A program made the translations under genes and the position numbers. This document shows positions 1 to 7,857 of a stretch of 64,000 nt of DNA, piece by piece (the stretch's first letter is position 1; each line of letters opens with the position of its first letter). The DNA comes from CAYYYW01 sp964476245 (lineage in GTDB: Bacteria; Patescibacteriota; Microgenomatia; UBA1406; HO2-37-13b): contig CAYYYW010000004.1 of NCBI GenBank assembly GCA_964476245.1, forward strand, positions 1-64,000. The letters run 5' to 3'. A model generated the notes under the pieces. It saw nothing but the letters and a program-made list of their open reading frames with translations. It did not search any database and had not been told where the DNA came from.

Positions 1-249
1 TTTTTTTTGCTCGGCAATTTTTATTGGCTGATCAAAGAAAAGATAATTTTCTCTTTTGAAAATTTCATTTAATTTGCTGGTGTTTGGCCTTTGTCTCTCA
101 AAAACGACAAAAACCGCTTCCTTATCAGTAGAGGCTTCAACAGATTTGATTCCTTTTAAAGCGGACAATTTTTTCTCAATTAAAATTTCACAAGAGGCGC
201 AATGCATGCCCTCAACATAATAAGTATGTTCTTTTATGTTTTTGGCCAT
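1..249 (-). CDS. Heavy-metal-associated (HMA) domain protein, partial at window edge
   Basis: The reading frame starts at an ATG at 249 and runs off the left edge of the window, so only about 83 N-terminal residues are visible. They form an HMA fold with the metal-binding motif GMHCASC near residue 14. HMA domains bind Cu(I) or similar soft metals and occur at the N-terminus of P1B-type ATPases or of membrane proteins of the sulfite-exporter type; which one cannot be told here. The gene lies 10 bp downstream of a CsoR-family repressor on the same strand, so copper-responsive co-transcription is a reasonable inference. Confidence 0.8.
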   Translation of the reverse strand, partial: MAKNIKEHTYYVEGMHCASCEILIEKKLSALKGIKSVEASTDKEAVFVVFERQRPNTSKLNEIFKRENYLFFDQPIKIAEQKK

Positions 250-259
250 ACGATTTAAA

Positions 260-532
260 TTATTTGTTAAATAGTTTTGTAACTTTTAAAATTTCTTGAG
301 TCATTTCTTGTTTCTTTTTTTCATTTTTTGTGGCCATTGCCTTTTTAAAGCAGGTGTTAAGGTGATTCTCCATAAGCATTTGATGGGCGGATCGCAAAAG
401 CCCCACGGTTGCTAAATTTTGCTGCATAATGTCAATGCAGTATTCATGGGCTTCGATCATTTTGACGATTTTGGATATTAAGCTTTGGGCCTTTTTGAAA
501 TTGATTAGAGTTTTTTGTTTAGAATTTATCAT
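260..532 (-). CDS. csoR: CsoR/FrmR-family metal-sensing transcriptional repressor
   Basis: This is a 90-residue all-helical protein of the CsoR/RcnR/FrmR (DUF156) family at the usual length. The Cu(I) ligand set of CsoR is present: Cys in EYCIDIM at about residue 36, His in ENHLNTC at about 61 and Cys at about 65. That Cys-His-Cys set supports copper sensing rather than formaldehyde or nickel sensing. It is transcribed away from radC and sits upstream of the HMA-domain gene. An inverted repeat near the predicted transcription start is a candidate operator, so it probably represses its own operon and is released by Cu(I). The family is certain; the metal is inferred from the ligands. Confidence 0.88.
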   Translation of the reverse strand: MINSKQKTLINFKKAQSLISKIVKMIEAHEYCIDIMQQNLATVGLLRSAHQMLMENHLNTCFKKAMATKNEKKKQEMTQEILKVTKLFNK

Positions 533-549
533 ATGTTTTTAAATTCTTT

Positions 550-608
550 ATACCCCGACCATAGGTAGAGGTATGTTGTCATGTTATCAGATAAAGAATT
601 TTTGTCAA
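550..608 (-). promoter_or_regulatory. csoR promoter with candidate CsoR operator
   Basis: On the minus strand a TTGACA (-35, plus-strand 603-608) is followed after 16 bp by TAACAT (-10, 581-586). Just downstream, at 550-574, lies an imperfect inverted repeat with arms ATACCCC and GAGGTAT (one mismatch, 11-bp spacer). GC-tract inverted repeats ending in ATACC/GGTAT are typical of CsoR sites. Its place over the predicted start of transcription fits repression. Confidence 0.5.
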
Positions 609-678
609 GGGCAATTTAAAAAAGCATGCCAAAGAGGAAATAGTTTTATATCATAATAGTAGGTTGGACTTGTTTTCT

Positions 679-1359
679 ATGAAAATTAAAGTTAAAAAGA
701 CAATCAAAGAATTGCCGAAAATAGAAAGACCAAGGGAGAAGTTGATGCGGTACGGACCGGAGAAACTTTCTAAGTCAGAATTGTTGGCGATTCTTTTGCG
801 GTCGGGGAAAAAGGGAGAAAACGTCATCGAGCTGGCCAATAAAATTTTGAAAAAATTTGGCGCTCGGGGATTGCCCTTCTTAACCTTTAATGATCTGAAA
901 GATTGCCCAGGGTTGGGTCCGGCGAAAGCCTGCCAAATCGTCGCCTGTTTTGAATTGGGGAAAAGATTGCTTAAAGATAAAAAGGCAGAAATTTATTTAA
1001 CACCTAAAGAAATCTGGGAAGAATTAAAAGATTTAAGAAGCCATAAAAAAGAACATTTTATTGTTTTTTATCTTGACAGCCGGAATCAGGAAATCAGACG
1101 GGAAATTGTCTCAATTGGATCGTTAAACGCCAACTTAGTCCATCCAAGAGAAGTGTTTGAACCGGCGGTCAAACATACGGCCGCTCAAATAATTTTGGCC
1201 CACAATCATCCTTCGGGCGAGGCGGAGCCGTCAGAGGCAGATTTGGAAATTACTAAGCGATTGGTTGCGGCGGGTAAAATTTTAGGGATTGAAATCCTTG
1301 ATCATGTTTTAGTGACGAAAGAGGGATTTTTTAGTTTTAAAGAGAAAAAGTTAATATAA
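679..1359 (+). CDS. radC: RadC/JAB-domain protein (UPF0758)
   Basis: The N-terminal half has a helix-hairpin-helix-like segment (LKDCPGLGPAKA) and the C-terminal half is a JAB1/MPN metalloprotease-like domain. The JAMM signature is complete: HNHPSG followed by a spaced Asp (EPSEAD), about residues 175-190. RadC is common in bacteria; its biochemical role is unsettled despite the historical DNA-repair name. The length of about 226 residues is normal. The ATG at 679 is preferred because family members begin with a short basic stretch before ELPxxERPREK; an in-frame TTG lies 15 bp upstream. It stands alone and is divergent from csoR. Confidence 0.92.
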   Translation: MKIKVKKTIKELPKIERPREKLMRYGPEKLSKSELLAILLRSGKKGENVIELANKILKKFGARGLPFLTFNDLKDCPGLGPAKACQIVACFELGKRLLKDKKAEIYLTPKEIWEELKDLRSHKKEHFIVFYLDSRNQEIRREIVSIGSLNANLVHPREVFEPAVKHTAAQIILAHNHPSGEAEPSEADLEITKRLVAAGKILGIEILDHVLVTKEGFFSFKEKKLI

Positions 1360-1474
1360 ATTCCTTTAACATTTTTTATCTTTTTCTCTCTGTGGTAAAC
1401 AATCCGATTTAACTGGACAAAATCCTATGACAAGATCGTTTTTTACGCTTCTCATTAGCTTTGGTTCCTACTAG

Positions 1475-1503
1475 TTGACATGGAACAAACTATCAGTTAG
1501 AAT
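1475..1503 (+). promoter_or_regulatory. Strong sigma-70-type promoter giving a leaderless transcript
   Basis: TTGACA (1475-1480), a 17-bp spacer and TAGAAT (1498-1503) lie upstream of an ATG at 1510. Only 6 bp separate the -10 box from the start codon, so transcription should begin on the ATG itself. Confidence 0.7.
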
Positions 1504-1509
1504 AGAAAC

Positions 1510-2175
1510 ATGTTTAACAAGAGAATATTAACAGGGTTTTTGTTAATAGCTATCCACTTCTTTTTTATCGCTAGCCCGACATATGCCGCTGAGGAGGGTA
1601 GCATCCAATTGGGTACTCTCACGCTAAGCTCGACTCTTACCTTAGAGTCACCAGAAATTATTGACAATCCCGAAATCCTTTTTGAACCCTTAACAGTTGA
1701 TGTGAGTTCAAGCGAAACGTCAAACAATTACATTCTTCCACCCAATATTATTTTAGACACCACTGAACTTGGTCAAAACAGTGAAGAATTAGTATTAGAT
1801 GGAGGCCTCATTAACTCTCCACCTCTTGGCTTACCCAACGGCAACTATATTTCCATCGGACTATCTCCGGAGTATAACGGAAAAAAAGGGGAAATGGATA
1901 GTTATTTGGTAAGATTGGCCAAGCAAGATCTGTCTTCGCGTTTTGGAATAGAACTAAAACGAATAAAAGTAGAAAGAACCGTGGAAAGAACCTGGAACGA
2001 CGCTAGTTTGGGTTGTCCCGAAGAAGGTATGTATTACGCCCAAGTACTCACCCCAGGGTATGAAATTATTTTTAAGGTTAATGGAAAGAAAAACAAGGGA
2101 AAAAGGTATGTTTACCATACTGATACTATCCACCACGTCAAATTCTGCTTCGTAGCTGACAAGCCCAAAAAATAA
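1510..2175 (+). CDS. Secreted protein of unknown function with SLGCP/TPGY motif
   Basis: The 221-residue product starts with a signal peptide (basic N-terminus, hydrophobic core, cut near YAAEE). A low-complexity Ser/Thr/Leu-rich linker follows, then a compact C-terminal domain at about residues 125-215. That domain carries a block I recognise from uncharacterised exported bacterial proteins: W-N-D-A-S-L-G-C-P, then YAQVLTPGY, a basic GKK stretch and YHTD. There are two Cys in the mature domain that could pair. No enzyme function is known to me. The promoter overlaps the start, so the message is probably leaderless. Confidence 0.7.
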   Translation: MFNKRILTGFLLIAIHFFFIASPTYAAEEGSIQLGTLTLSSTLTLESPEIIDNPEILFEPLTVDVSSSETSNNYILPPNIILDTTELGQNSEELVLDGGLINSPPLGLPNGNYISIGLSPEYNGKKGEMDSYLVRLAKQDLSSRFGIELKRIKVERTVERTWNDASLGCPEEGMYYAQVLTPGYEIIFKVNGKKNKGKRYVYHTDTIHHVKFCFVADKPKK

Positions 2176-2249
2176 CATAGGGTTTTGGGCTAATTTGCCA
2201 CATACTACGTAGAGTGCACGGCCACGAAGCGAACTTGTTCTACTTTAGG

Positions 2250-2440
2250 GCTTCCCCAACGGGATTAGAATCTGAAACTATTAACTACAAGCAACCATTC
2301 TCCATCCGTCGGCTGACGGACCAATTTCCAATCTCCAAACTCGCTAAACTCTCTAACTCGCTAAACTCTTTCAATTTTCATAACTCCATCCCTCCAACTC
2401 TTCATTTTTGATGACTATAGACCGTAGACATAGATGATTC
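2250..2440 (+). repeat. Intergenic repeat family A, copy 1
   Basis: The 320 bp between genes hold a composite repeat that recurs near 3419, 4905, 5834 and 7006. Modules in order: ATTAACTACAA-like, ACCATyCTCC, the hairpin CCGTCGGCTGACGG (about 2306-2320), CCAATTTCCAATCTCCAAA, degenerate 7-9-bp units of the ACTCGCTAA kind, and TGATGACTATAGaCCGTAGAC. The last module recurs at 7129 and 50675. No gene is seen here. Confidence 0.75.
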
Positions 2441-2497
2441 TTCCAGATAAACTTACATCACCAATCTCTTGCATTTATGATAAATTTGTCATAAAAT

Positions 2498-2629
2498 ATG
2501 AAAATCAGCGTAGATTCAAAAGCGAACAAAGAGCTTTCTAAATTAACCAGATATCAACGAGCTCATATTAATAGAACGATAGATCTCTTTAGGGAAAAAG
2601 GTTTCGTTTTGACTGAAAAATATTTATGA
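2498..2629 (+). pseudogene. Truncated RelE/ParE-type toxin N-terminus
   Basis: A 43-residue frame starts MKISVDSKANKELSKL and ends in LTEKYL. This resembles the first half of RelE/ParE/HigB toxins (beta strand, then two helices), but the catalytic C-terminal sheet is absent. It overlaps the following XRE gene by 3 bp (ATGA), the arrangement of a HigB-HigA pair. A TTGCAT/TAAAAT promoter-like pair (17-bp spacer) directly abuts its ATG. I read it as a toxin that lost its C-terminus. It could also be a genuine small protein; no toxic activity is expected from what remains. Confidence 0.5.
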
Positions 2630-2916
2630 AAAATAAAAAAAAATTAATTCCCTTTGAAAAAATTACTTCAGAATGGATGAAAGATCCGGAGTTCCGTCGT
2701 GAATACGAGAAACTGGAGACAGAATATCAGATTGCCAGACAGATTATTGACGCCAGATTAAAGAATAAAATATCCCAAGAGGAACTTGCGCGTAGGGTTA
2801 ATACCGGGCAGGCGGTCATTTCACGCCTCGAAGGAGCCCATGCTAAACCCTCGATCTCACTTCTTCAACGCGTCGCCCGGGCGCTAGATACCAAATTTCA
2901 AATTACAATTCGATAA
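2626..2916 (+). CDS. XRE-family antitoxin-like regulator (HigA type)
   Basis: This is a 96-residue protein. Residues 1-40 form a helical lead-in (WMKDPEFRREYEKLE, RQIIDARLKN) typical of HigA-like antitoxins, and residues 41-95 a Cro/C1 helix-turn-helix (ISQEELARRVNTGQAVISRLE). It is translationally coupled to a truncated RelE-like frame, so it was probably the antitoxin of a type II pair and is now a solitary DNA-binding protein. A paralogue with the same layout lies at 15316-15588. Confidence 0.78.
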   Translation: MKNKKKLIPFEKITSEWMKDPEFRREYEKLETEYQIARQIIDARLKNKISQEELARRVNTGQAVISRLEGAHAKPSISLLQRVARALDTKFQITIR

Positions 2917-2917
2917 A

Positions 2918-3043
2918 CAACCATTTTCTATTGAAAAAGAAAAAAGAATTGTAAAGTCTATCTTAAAAAGATTGATTGAGAAAATAGAGTTTAAGAAAAA
3001 TCCTTTTGAAGTGAAGATTTTTTATAAAGTGGATTCTAAATAA
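2918..3043 (+). pseudogene. Possible C-terminal gene fragment
   Basis: An open stretch of 41 codons without a start codon follows the antitoxin. It encodes a basic helical segment ending EVKIFYKVDSK and then TAA. The tail resembles the end of large serine recombinases, where a short FEVKI-like strand closes the protein, but it is too short for a firm call. It could be a relic of an integrated element or chance coding. Confidence 0.25.
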
Positions 3044-3109
3044 TTCCAGCGTTAGACTATGTTAGAACTTTTTTATCTTAAAACAGTAAGTAATATTTTG
3101 GTCGTTAGA

Positions 3110-3379
3110 TTATTTTCTAACTTGAGGATTACTACCTTCAATAGGTCTGGGAACGAAAGGTTCTGCTTTAACTTCGGCCATTTCTCCTATTCCTAACTCC
3201 ATTTCAATTTCCCCTAGCATACACTTATCGCAATACCTGCCAACTCTATGCCAATCTGGATTTGGTACTAACTCCGATGGGGCAGCTCTTGAAAATAATA
3301 TCGCCAGTCTACTAGCGGGCATATCTCTACCACATTGTCCACAATATAGTCCTGTATTTGAAGCTTCTTCTGAAGGCAT
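3110..3379 (-). CDS. Small protein with two CxxC pairs (zinc-ribbon-like)
   Basis: The 89-residue protein has CGQC at about residue 13 and CDKC at about residue 50, separated by a helical region; such spacing suits one structural zinc site. The C-terminal third is acidic, then Pro-rich. No family was recognised. An extended -10 box on the minus strand (TGATATAAT, plus-strand 3386-3391) ends 6 bp before the ATG, so the mRNA should be leaderless, which supports a real gene. It is bounded by family A repeat copies. Confidence 0.55.
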   Translation of the reverse strand: MPSEEASNTGLYCGQCGRDMPASRLAILFSRAAPSELVPNPDWHRVGRYCDKCMLGEIEMELGIGEMAEVKAEPFVPRPIEGSNPQVRK

Positions 3380-3418
3380 AAACCTATTATATCATAAGTA
3401 AAAAATGAACACGGAGAA

Positions 3419-3495
3419 GGCGGGATTAGAACTTATACTATTAACTACAACCAACCATTTTCCACCCGTCGGCTGACGGACCAATTTCCAGCGGT
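3419..3495 (+). repeat. Intergenic repeat family A, copy 2 (short)
   Basis: It contains the conserved run from GGGATTAGAA through TTAACTACAACCAACCAT and the CCGTCGGCTGACGG hairpin at about 3466-3479, ending at CCAATTTCCA. The degenerate ACTCGC units are missing in this copy. Confidence 0.75.
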
Positions 3496-3571
3496 TGCAT
3501 ATAGTTTTTTAGGCAGAGTAGATTGTTAGAAGGCTATTTTATTTAACTCTCTATTATGATGAATTTAATAA

Positions 3572-4750
3572 TCAGTCTTGTTCCAATGATTTTAAATCTC
3601 TAATTCCTAACCTTAATAACAAATGCATTTGATTATAATGGTATAGTCCTCCTTTAGGAACAATGACTCCTTTTGTCGTAGCATCTTCAATGTCTGGAAA
3701 ACCAACAAGAGCTTCATTTATTGATGGATCTACCATGAGGATTGAAATTTTATAAGCAAGGTCACTAAAAGATTCTAAATCTATTATTTTATCCAACTTA
3801 AATAATGGAAAAGTGCCTTTAGGCATTAGAATATCTTCATAATCGTAGTGTATTATTTTAAGGAATAATTGAATTAATTGATTCGAGGCTATGAATCCTT
3901 GAATTTTATCGCCTTCTAAATGCCCTTTTTTTAAATTAAATTCTTTACCGTTGTAATCCAATTCAACATCGAAAGTTTTTTCGACTTCATTCTTGATTAT
4001 ATTCATAAAATGTGCATGTACAGCAAATGTATGACCAAATTCTTGAGCTAATGCAGAAGTTAAACTATCTTGGGCTTTAGCTAGCTGGGCAAATCTTAAC
4101 CGACCAGAATTTGCACGAACAGGGAATGGTATATTAGTACTTGCAGCTCTACTTTCAATCGTTGGCAAATGAGGATCGTAACAATTATTCATTTCTATTA
4201 ATTTTAATGGTTCAAGAAAATCTCTTTCTAAATCTAACCCCCGTTGTCGACATAATTCAACAGCACATAGATCAACGAAGCGGCTTCTTTGTGCAGTAAT
4301 TATGCGTCCTAATGCTTGGTCAAAAGCTTCATCTTTTCCTGCATTTGCTCTTTCTTGTAATTCTCCTAGTAATTCTGATTCTTTTTTAAAAAAATCTCTC
4401 ATATCTGCAGGTATTCTTTCACATCGACTCAATACAAATGCTCCAAATGTTTCTGTAGCGTCTAACTGAGCTGCGGATAAAAGTAAGGGGATTGATAAGT
4501 GAGTAGAAGCTTCAACGACGGGGTCATCACCAATTTTTTTTATTTCAAGATGTCTTAAAGCTGATAATGATTGCATTACACTCAAAGCTTTTTTTGCCAC
4601 AGGAACCTCGCTTCTTTTTATAATAGCTGTTGCCTCTTTTACCCTATTAATATCAGGGAGAACGAAAAAAGAAAACAAACCTGGTTTTTTATTAAATAAG
4701 AATCTTTCTTCAAGTTGTAAACTTATTTCATTTTGAAGTGGTTCATTCAT
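3572..4750 (-). CDS. Uncharacterised 392-residue protein
   Basis: This is a soluble, mostly helical protein without signal peptide or membrane segment. I prefer the internal ATG at 4750 (MNEPLQNE); an earlier in-frame start would add nine hydrophobic residues. A His-rich patch (EFGHTFAVHAHF) lies near residue 255 and a GGLYHYNQMH stretch near the end; neither is a metal-site signature I can name. No family was recognised. It lies alone between two family A repeat copies, in the opposite direction to the next gene, like a mobile cassette. Confidence 0.6.
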   Translation of the reverse strand: MNEPLQNEISLQLEERFLFNKKPGLFSFFVLPDINRVKEATAIIKRSEVPVAKKALSVMQSLSALRHLEIKKIGDDPVVEASTHLSIPLLLSAAQLDATETFGAFVLSRCERIPADMRDFFKKESELLGELQERANAGKDEAFDQALGRIITAQRSRFVDLCAVELCRQRGLDLERDFLEPLKLIEMNNCYDPHLPTIESRAASTNIPFPVRANSGRLRFAQLAKAQDSLTSALAQEFGHTFAVHAHFMNIIKNEVEKTFDVELDYNGKEFNLKKGHLEGDKIQGFIASNQLIQLFLKIIHYDYEDILMPKGTFPLFKLDKIIDLESFSDLAYKISILMVDPSINEALVGFPDIEDATTKGVIVPKGGLYHYNQMHLLLRLGIRDLKSLEQD

Positions 4751-4904
4751 ATATATTTTGAAATAAAATATCAACATGAAGCAATGTGAAATTTTATTTC
4801 TTTATTACTTAAAGGATTATATCAAAAGAGAAGGTAGAAATAAATGTTTTATAGATTGTTATAAAGCTATGAAAATTGTTTGCTTACTCAACCAGATTAT
4901 AAAT

Positions 4905-5042
4905 AAAAACCATTAACTACGACCAACCATCCTCCATCCGTCGGCTGACGGACCAATTTCCAATCTCCAAACTCGCTAAACTCTCTAACTCGCTAAACTC
5001 TTTCAACTCGTAAAAAGAACAACCCCGTTTTTAACCTTTAAG
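4905..5042 (+). repeat. Intergenic repeat family A, copy 3
   Basis: This full copy has ATTAACTACGACCAACCATCC, the CCGTCGGCTGACGG hairpin (about 4938-4951), the CCAATCTCC module, several degenerate ACTCGCTAA units and the tail AACAACCCCGTTTTTAACCTT shared with copy 4. The 370 bp between genes hold only this repeat and the promoter of the next gene. Confidence 0.78.
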
Positions 5043-5081
5043 ATTGGCTGAAAGTTTTAAAATTAAATATTTTAAATAATA

Positions 5082-5109
5082 TTGACTTATATTAATCCTA
5101 TAGTATAAT
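5082..5109 (+). promoter_or_regulatory. Promoter deciding the start of the 5121 gene
   Basis: TTGACT (5082-5087), a 16-bp spacer and TATAAT (5104-5109). Transcription should begin near 5116-5121. That rules out the in-frame GTG at 5112 and points to the ATG at 5121 as the translation start of a leaderless message. Confidence 0.65.
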
Positions 5110-5120
5110 AAGTGAACATT

Positions 5121-5723
5121 ATGTTAAGAGAATTTGTTCAAGAGCAGCAATGTTCCCGCCCTGTAGATTTTAACGAAAATGCTGATTCAACGATCTCGGC
5201 CTTTTATAGTTATATTGATTTTTTACGAAACCCAGAAAGATTTCCTAATAAAGATATTAATTCTGTTACTACGCTTATGTGGCGTTTAATAGAAAATAAT
5301 GAAATACCTTTAGTATTAGATCAATGGGGAATAATGCCCTCATTAAGGTTTGCTGTTTTTGGAAAAGCAATAGAACAAAGACCTATACTTATTATTCCTA
5401 CAAGCTTTCTTCAACAAACAGAAAATAATCCTGTTTCTCAGCTGGGCGATGTTGCTTATATGGCAAGCCAGTGCAGGGATTTTTATTGTGGGGAAATAAA
5501 AGGCGACAACAGTAGAGAAATCAATGCAAGAGCTCAAGCATTTGAAGCAGAGGCCTTATTAGAACTTCAGGAAATGGCATCTCAAGAAGGAGTAAATTTA
5601 GTTTTTAATATCCAACAACTTGAATGTTTAGCAAGATTTCCAAAAGGGCTAAGAAGCCTGCCTCAAGGAATGAATTATGCTACTCCAATATATTTTCGCC
5701 CAACCTACAATATAAAAAATTAA
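5121..5723 (+). CDS. Uncharacterised 200-residue protein
   Basis: This is a soluble protein of unknown family. The start at ATG 5121 is chosen from the promoter, which excludes the GTG three codons upstream. A central segment, VAYMASQCRDFYCGE then INARAQAFEAEALLEL, looks like one long amphipathic helix with two Cys. Family A repeat copies flank it on both sides. I recognise no catalytic motif. Confidence 0.6.
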   Translation: MLREFVQEQQCSRPVDFNENADSTISAFYSYIDFLRNPERFPNKDINSVTTLMWRLIENNEIPLVLDQWGIMPSLRFAVFGKAIEQRPILIIPTSFLQQTENNPVSQLGDVAYMASQCRDFYCGEIKGDNSREINARAQAFEAEALLELQEMASQEGVNLVFNIQQLECLARFPKGLRSLPQGMNYATPIYFRPTYNIKN

Positions 5724-5814
5724 ATTATAATTTCCGATTCATCTCTTCGCTCCTTCGTCTTTGTTTAGGATAAACCAACTCCGTAAGCAAAGTCCTAAGA
5801 GTCGTCAAAGAGCT

Positions 5815-6000
5815 ATAGTCCCGAGCTTTGCCGAGGGGCCAGAACCTAAAAGCCATTAATTACAATTAACCAATTTCCATCCGTCGGCTGACGGACCAAT
5901 TTCCAATCTCCAAACTCGCTCAACTCGCTAACTCGCCAACCCGCTAAACTCGCAAAATTTTCAAAAACAACAACCCCGTTTTTAACCTTTCAGGTTAATT
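5815..6000 (+). repeat. Intergenic repeat family A, copy 4
   Basis: The 313-bp gap contains CCAGAACCTAAAAGCCATTAA, the CCGTCGGCTGACGG hairpin at about 5880-5893, CCAATTTCCAATCTCC, four ACTCGC-type units and AACAACCCCGTTTTTAACCTT. It matches copy 3 almost module for module. Confidence 0.78.
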
Positions 6001-6036
6001 TAAACAACGGACCGGATTTATAATTTTCAAGTGGCT

Positions 6037-6855
6037 TTATTGCTCGATCGACAAACAAGGAGTTTCTAGAGGCAACGACGGTATAGAAGAATTAGTTTTT
6101 GTTACCCGCATCACAAGGTTTATTTCGTCATGATAATATGAATCAGTTTCGGCTACTAAAACCTCACAACCCAAATCTTGTAAAAAATTATCAAAACTAC
6201 TATAAACTTCCGTTGATATTCTTAAGCTAGGTAAAACTGTAAATACCATTCCAGAATCTGAAGAAAGTAAATTATAAAATTCTCTGAAAAGATGATAATA
6301 AACGGCAAGGTAATTAGCGGCCTCATATTGAAGATAATCTTTCCTATCGTTTTCAAAAGGACCAAAAGGTCGACAGGTAATAAAGTCAAACTTAGAAACA
6401 TTCTGTCCTTGAAGATAGTCGTCGATTTCTCTCCTTAGAAGAGCACCTTGGGGTTGACCGGGATAAAGATTAAAAATATTTCCTTCGACTACTTTCCACC
6501 AATCTGGGCGTAATTGTATTTCGGCAGGAGCCATAATATCTTTACTTCTAATACCCAAAACTCCTAATGCAGTATTTGTACTAGCAATAAATTTTCCAGA
6601 ACCAAATAAGTCTAGAAAAAATGCCGGCTTACCTTTGAGTACACGAGATCTAACTAGTTCAGCGAAATTACGATAAGGTTGTAGTAGTGGTTGAAATGTC
6701 TTTTCGTAAGGAAACGTTTCGTTCCATGCTTGGCTATCTCTATCTGTTCTGTCAGTGTCAATCCCCCACAAATCACCTCTCTCAACTTTCGACTTAGTTT
6801 TAGCTTCGACAAAATGAAGCAAATTAGCAATTTCTATTTCTTTGGCAACGAGCAT
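6037..6855 (-). CDS. Class I SAM-methyltransferase-like protein
   Basis: The 272-residue protein has the outline of a Rossmann methyltransferase. A hydrophobic strand leads into a Gly-rich loop, FFLDLFGSGKF, near residue 100 (motif I), an acidic loop follows, and FDFITCRPFGPF near 180 sits where the motif IV strand should be. It lacks a clear (D/N)PPY, so a DNA amino-methyltransferase is unlikely and the substrate is unknown. A promoter 6 bp before the ATG predicts a leaderless mRNA. It is flanked by family A repeats. Confidence 0.55.
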   Translation of the reverse strand: MLVAKEIEIANLLHFVEAKTKSKVERGDLWGIDTDRTDRDSQAWNETFPYEKTFQPLLQPYRNFAELVRSRVLKGKPAFFLDLFGSGKFIASTNTALGVLGIRSKDIMAPAEIQLRPDWWKVVEGNIFNLYPGQPQGALLRREIDDYLQGQNVSKFDFITCRPFGPFENDRKDYLQYEAANYLAVYYHLFREFYNLLSSDSGMVFTVLPSLRISTEVYSSFDNFLQDLGCEVLVAETDSYYHDEINLVMRVTKTNSSIPSLPLETPCLSIEQ

Positions 6856-6861
6856 AAAACT

Positions 6862-6889
6862 ATTTTACACTAAAAGTACAAGAAATCAA
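6862..6889 (-). promoter_or_regulatory. Promoter of the methyltransferase-like gene
   Basis: On the minus strand TTGATT (plus 6884-6889), a 16-bp spacer and TAAAAT (plus 6862-6867) end 6 bp before the ATG at 6855. This is the same leaderless geometry as at 1475 and 18019. Confidence 0.55.
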
Positions 6890-7005
6890 TATTATAAGAT
6901 AGTTTGTAAAATTACAAATCCGTACAATACCTTATCCGAACTAATAAAAAAACACTATCGAATCAGTTTAAAATAACTAGTTTGGATCGGAAGTGTACCC
7001 CCAAC

Positions 7006-7146
7006 GGAACCAGAACCTAAAATCTATCAACTACAACCGACCATCCTCCAACAACCAATTTCCAATCTCCAAACTCTCTCAACTCTCAAAACCCGCTAAA
7101 CCCGTCAACTCGCCAACTCTTAATTTTTGATGACTATAGTCCGCAT
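7006..7146 (+). repeat. Intergenic repeat family A, copy 5 (hairpin lost)
   Basis: It carries GGAACCAGAACCTAAAA, a TATCAACTACAACCGACCATCCTCC-like core (modules only), CCAATTTCCAATCTCC, ACTCTC/ACCCGC-type units and the GATGACTATAGTCCG tail. The CCGTCGGCTGACGG hairpin present in copies 1-4 is deleted. It fills the 340-bp gap before the MazG-like gene. Confidence 0.72.
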
Positions 7147-7196
7147 TTTGACTTCAAATCTGATAAAATCTTAATATTAAATTCTGACATGGTTCT

Positions 7197-7553
7197 ATGA
7201 ATAAACCTTTTCAAAGCATTCTTAAAAAAATAAAAAAATTCAGAGATGAAAGAGATTGGAAACAATTTCATAATCCCAAAGATATGGCGGAGGCAATGGT
7301 CATTGAAGCTTCGGAGCTTCTTGAGCTTTTTTTATGGAAAAGTCAAAAAGAATCACGGGAATTTTTGAAATCCAAAAAAAATCTTGAAGAAGTTTCTGAT
7401 GAACTGGCAGACGTCGCCTGGTTTTTATTTGAATTTGCCGATAATTTTGGCATTGATTTAGAAAAAGCCATTGAAAAAAAACTTCAAAAAAACGTCAAAA
7501 AATATCCCATTGAAAAATCAAAAGGTCTGGCAACCAAATATACAAAACTATAA
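7197..7553 (+). CDS. MazG-like nucleotide pyrophosphohydrolase
   Basis: The 118-residue all-alpha NTP-PPase is of the short RS21-C6/DCTPP1-like type. The metal-binding EXXE(12-28)EXXD signature is visible: EASE at residues 37-40 and ELAD at 69-72. Such enzymes hydrolyse non-canonical or excess (d)NTPs to monophosphate and pyrophosphate, a housecleaning role. It lies immediately before a restriction-modification cluster but about 300 bp separate them, so a functional link is not implied. Confidence 0.88.
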   Translation: MNKPFQSILKKIKKFRDERDWKQFHNPKDMAEAMVIEASELLELFLWKSQKESREFLKSKKNLEEVSDELADVAWFLFEFADNFGIDLEKAIEKKLQKNVKKYPIEKSKGLATKYTKL

Positions 7554-7857
7554 GCAGCTTCAGTTAAAACATAACTAATAAAACATAACCAAGAAATCAG
7601 CAATAATTCTTTTAGAAGCCGCGGACAACATTTTTAATCCTTCAGGTTGGTTTAGGCGTATTTTATTATTTTTATGATCGAGCGCTATGTATATATTGTT
7701 TTGGATAAAATTATTATAGTAATTATATAAGGATAAAAACATGAAAAAGAAATCAAACACTTTTAATTTTAAAAAAACACCAGCTAACATATTTTAAATT
7801 TCATAAAAAATTTACATTTGAATTGGAGAATAAAAATAAGCTACAATTAGCTTAAAC
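7554..7857. other. Intergenic, no gene seen; promoter of the RM operon at its end
   Basis: No coding frame above 20 codons with a sensible start was found. The 3' end holds TTGAAT (7818-7823), an 18-bp spacer and TACAAT (7842-7847), 10 bp before the ATG of the Dam-type methyltransferase, so the RM operon appears to have its own promoter with a leader of about 3 nt. A TTTTAATCCTTCAGGTTGGTTTA stretch near 7633 (module only) echoes the tails of family A copies. Confidence 0.45.

Noticed and set aside
2214..2411. Open frame of 65 codons in the plus strand
   Set aside because: It is composed of family A repeat sequence with Ser/Leu/Asn-rich low complexity and no promoter or homologue-like motif.
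2250..7146. Integron-type gene cassette array with attC sites
   Set aside because: No integrase gene is in the window, gene orientation is mixed and I could not find paired GTTRRRY cores. Kept only as cassette-like.
7741..7797. 18-codon frame before the RM operon
   Set aside because: Too short, Lys/Asn-rich and without promoter; AT-rich chance frame.
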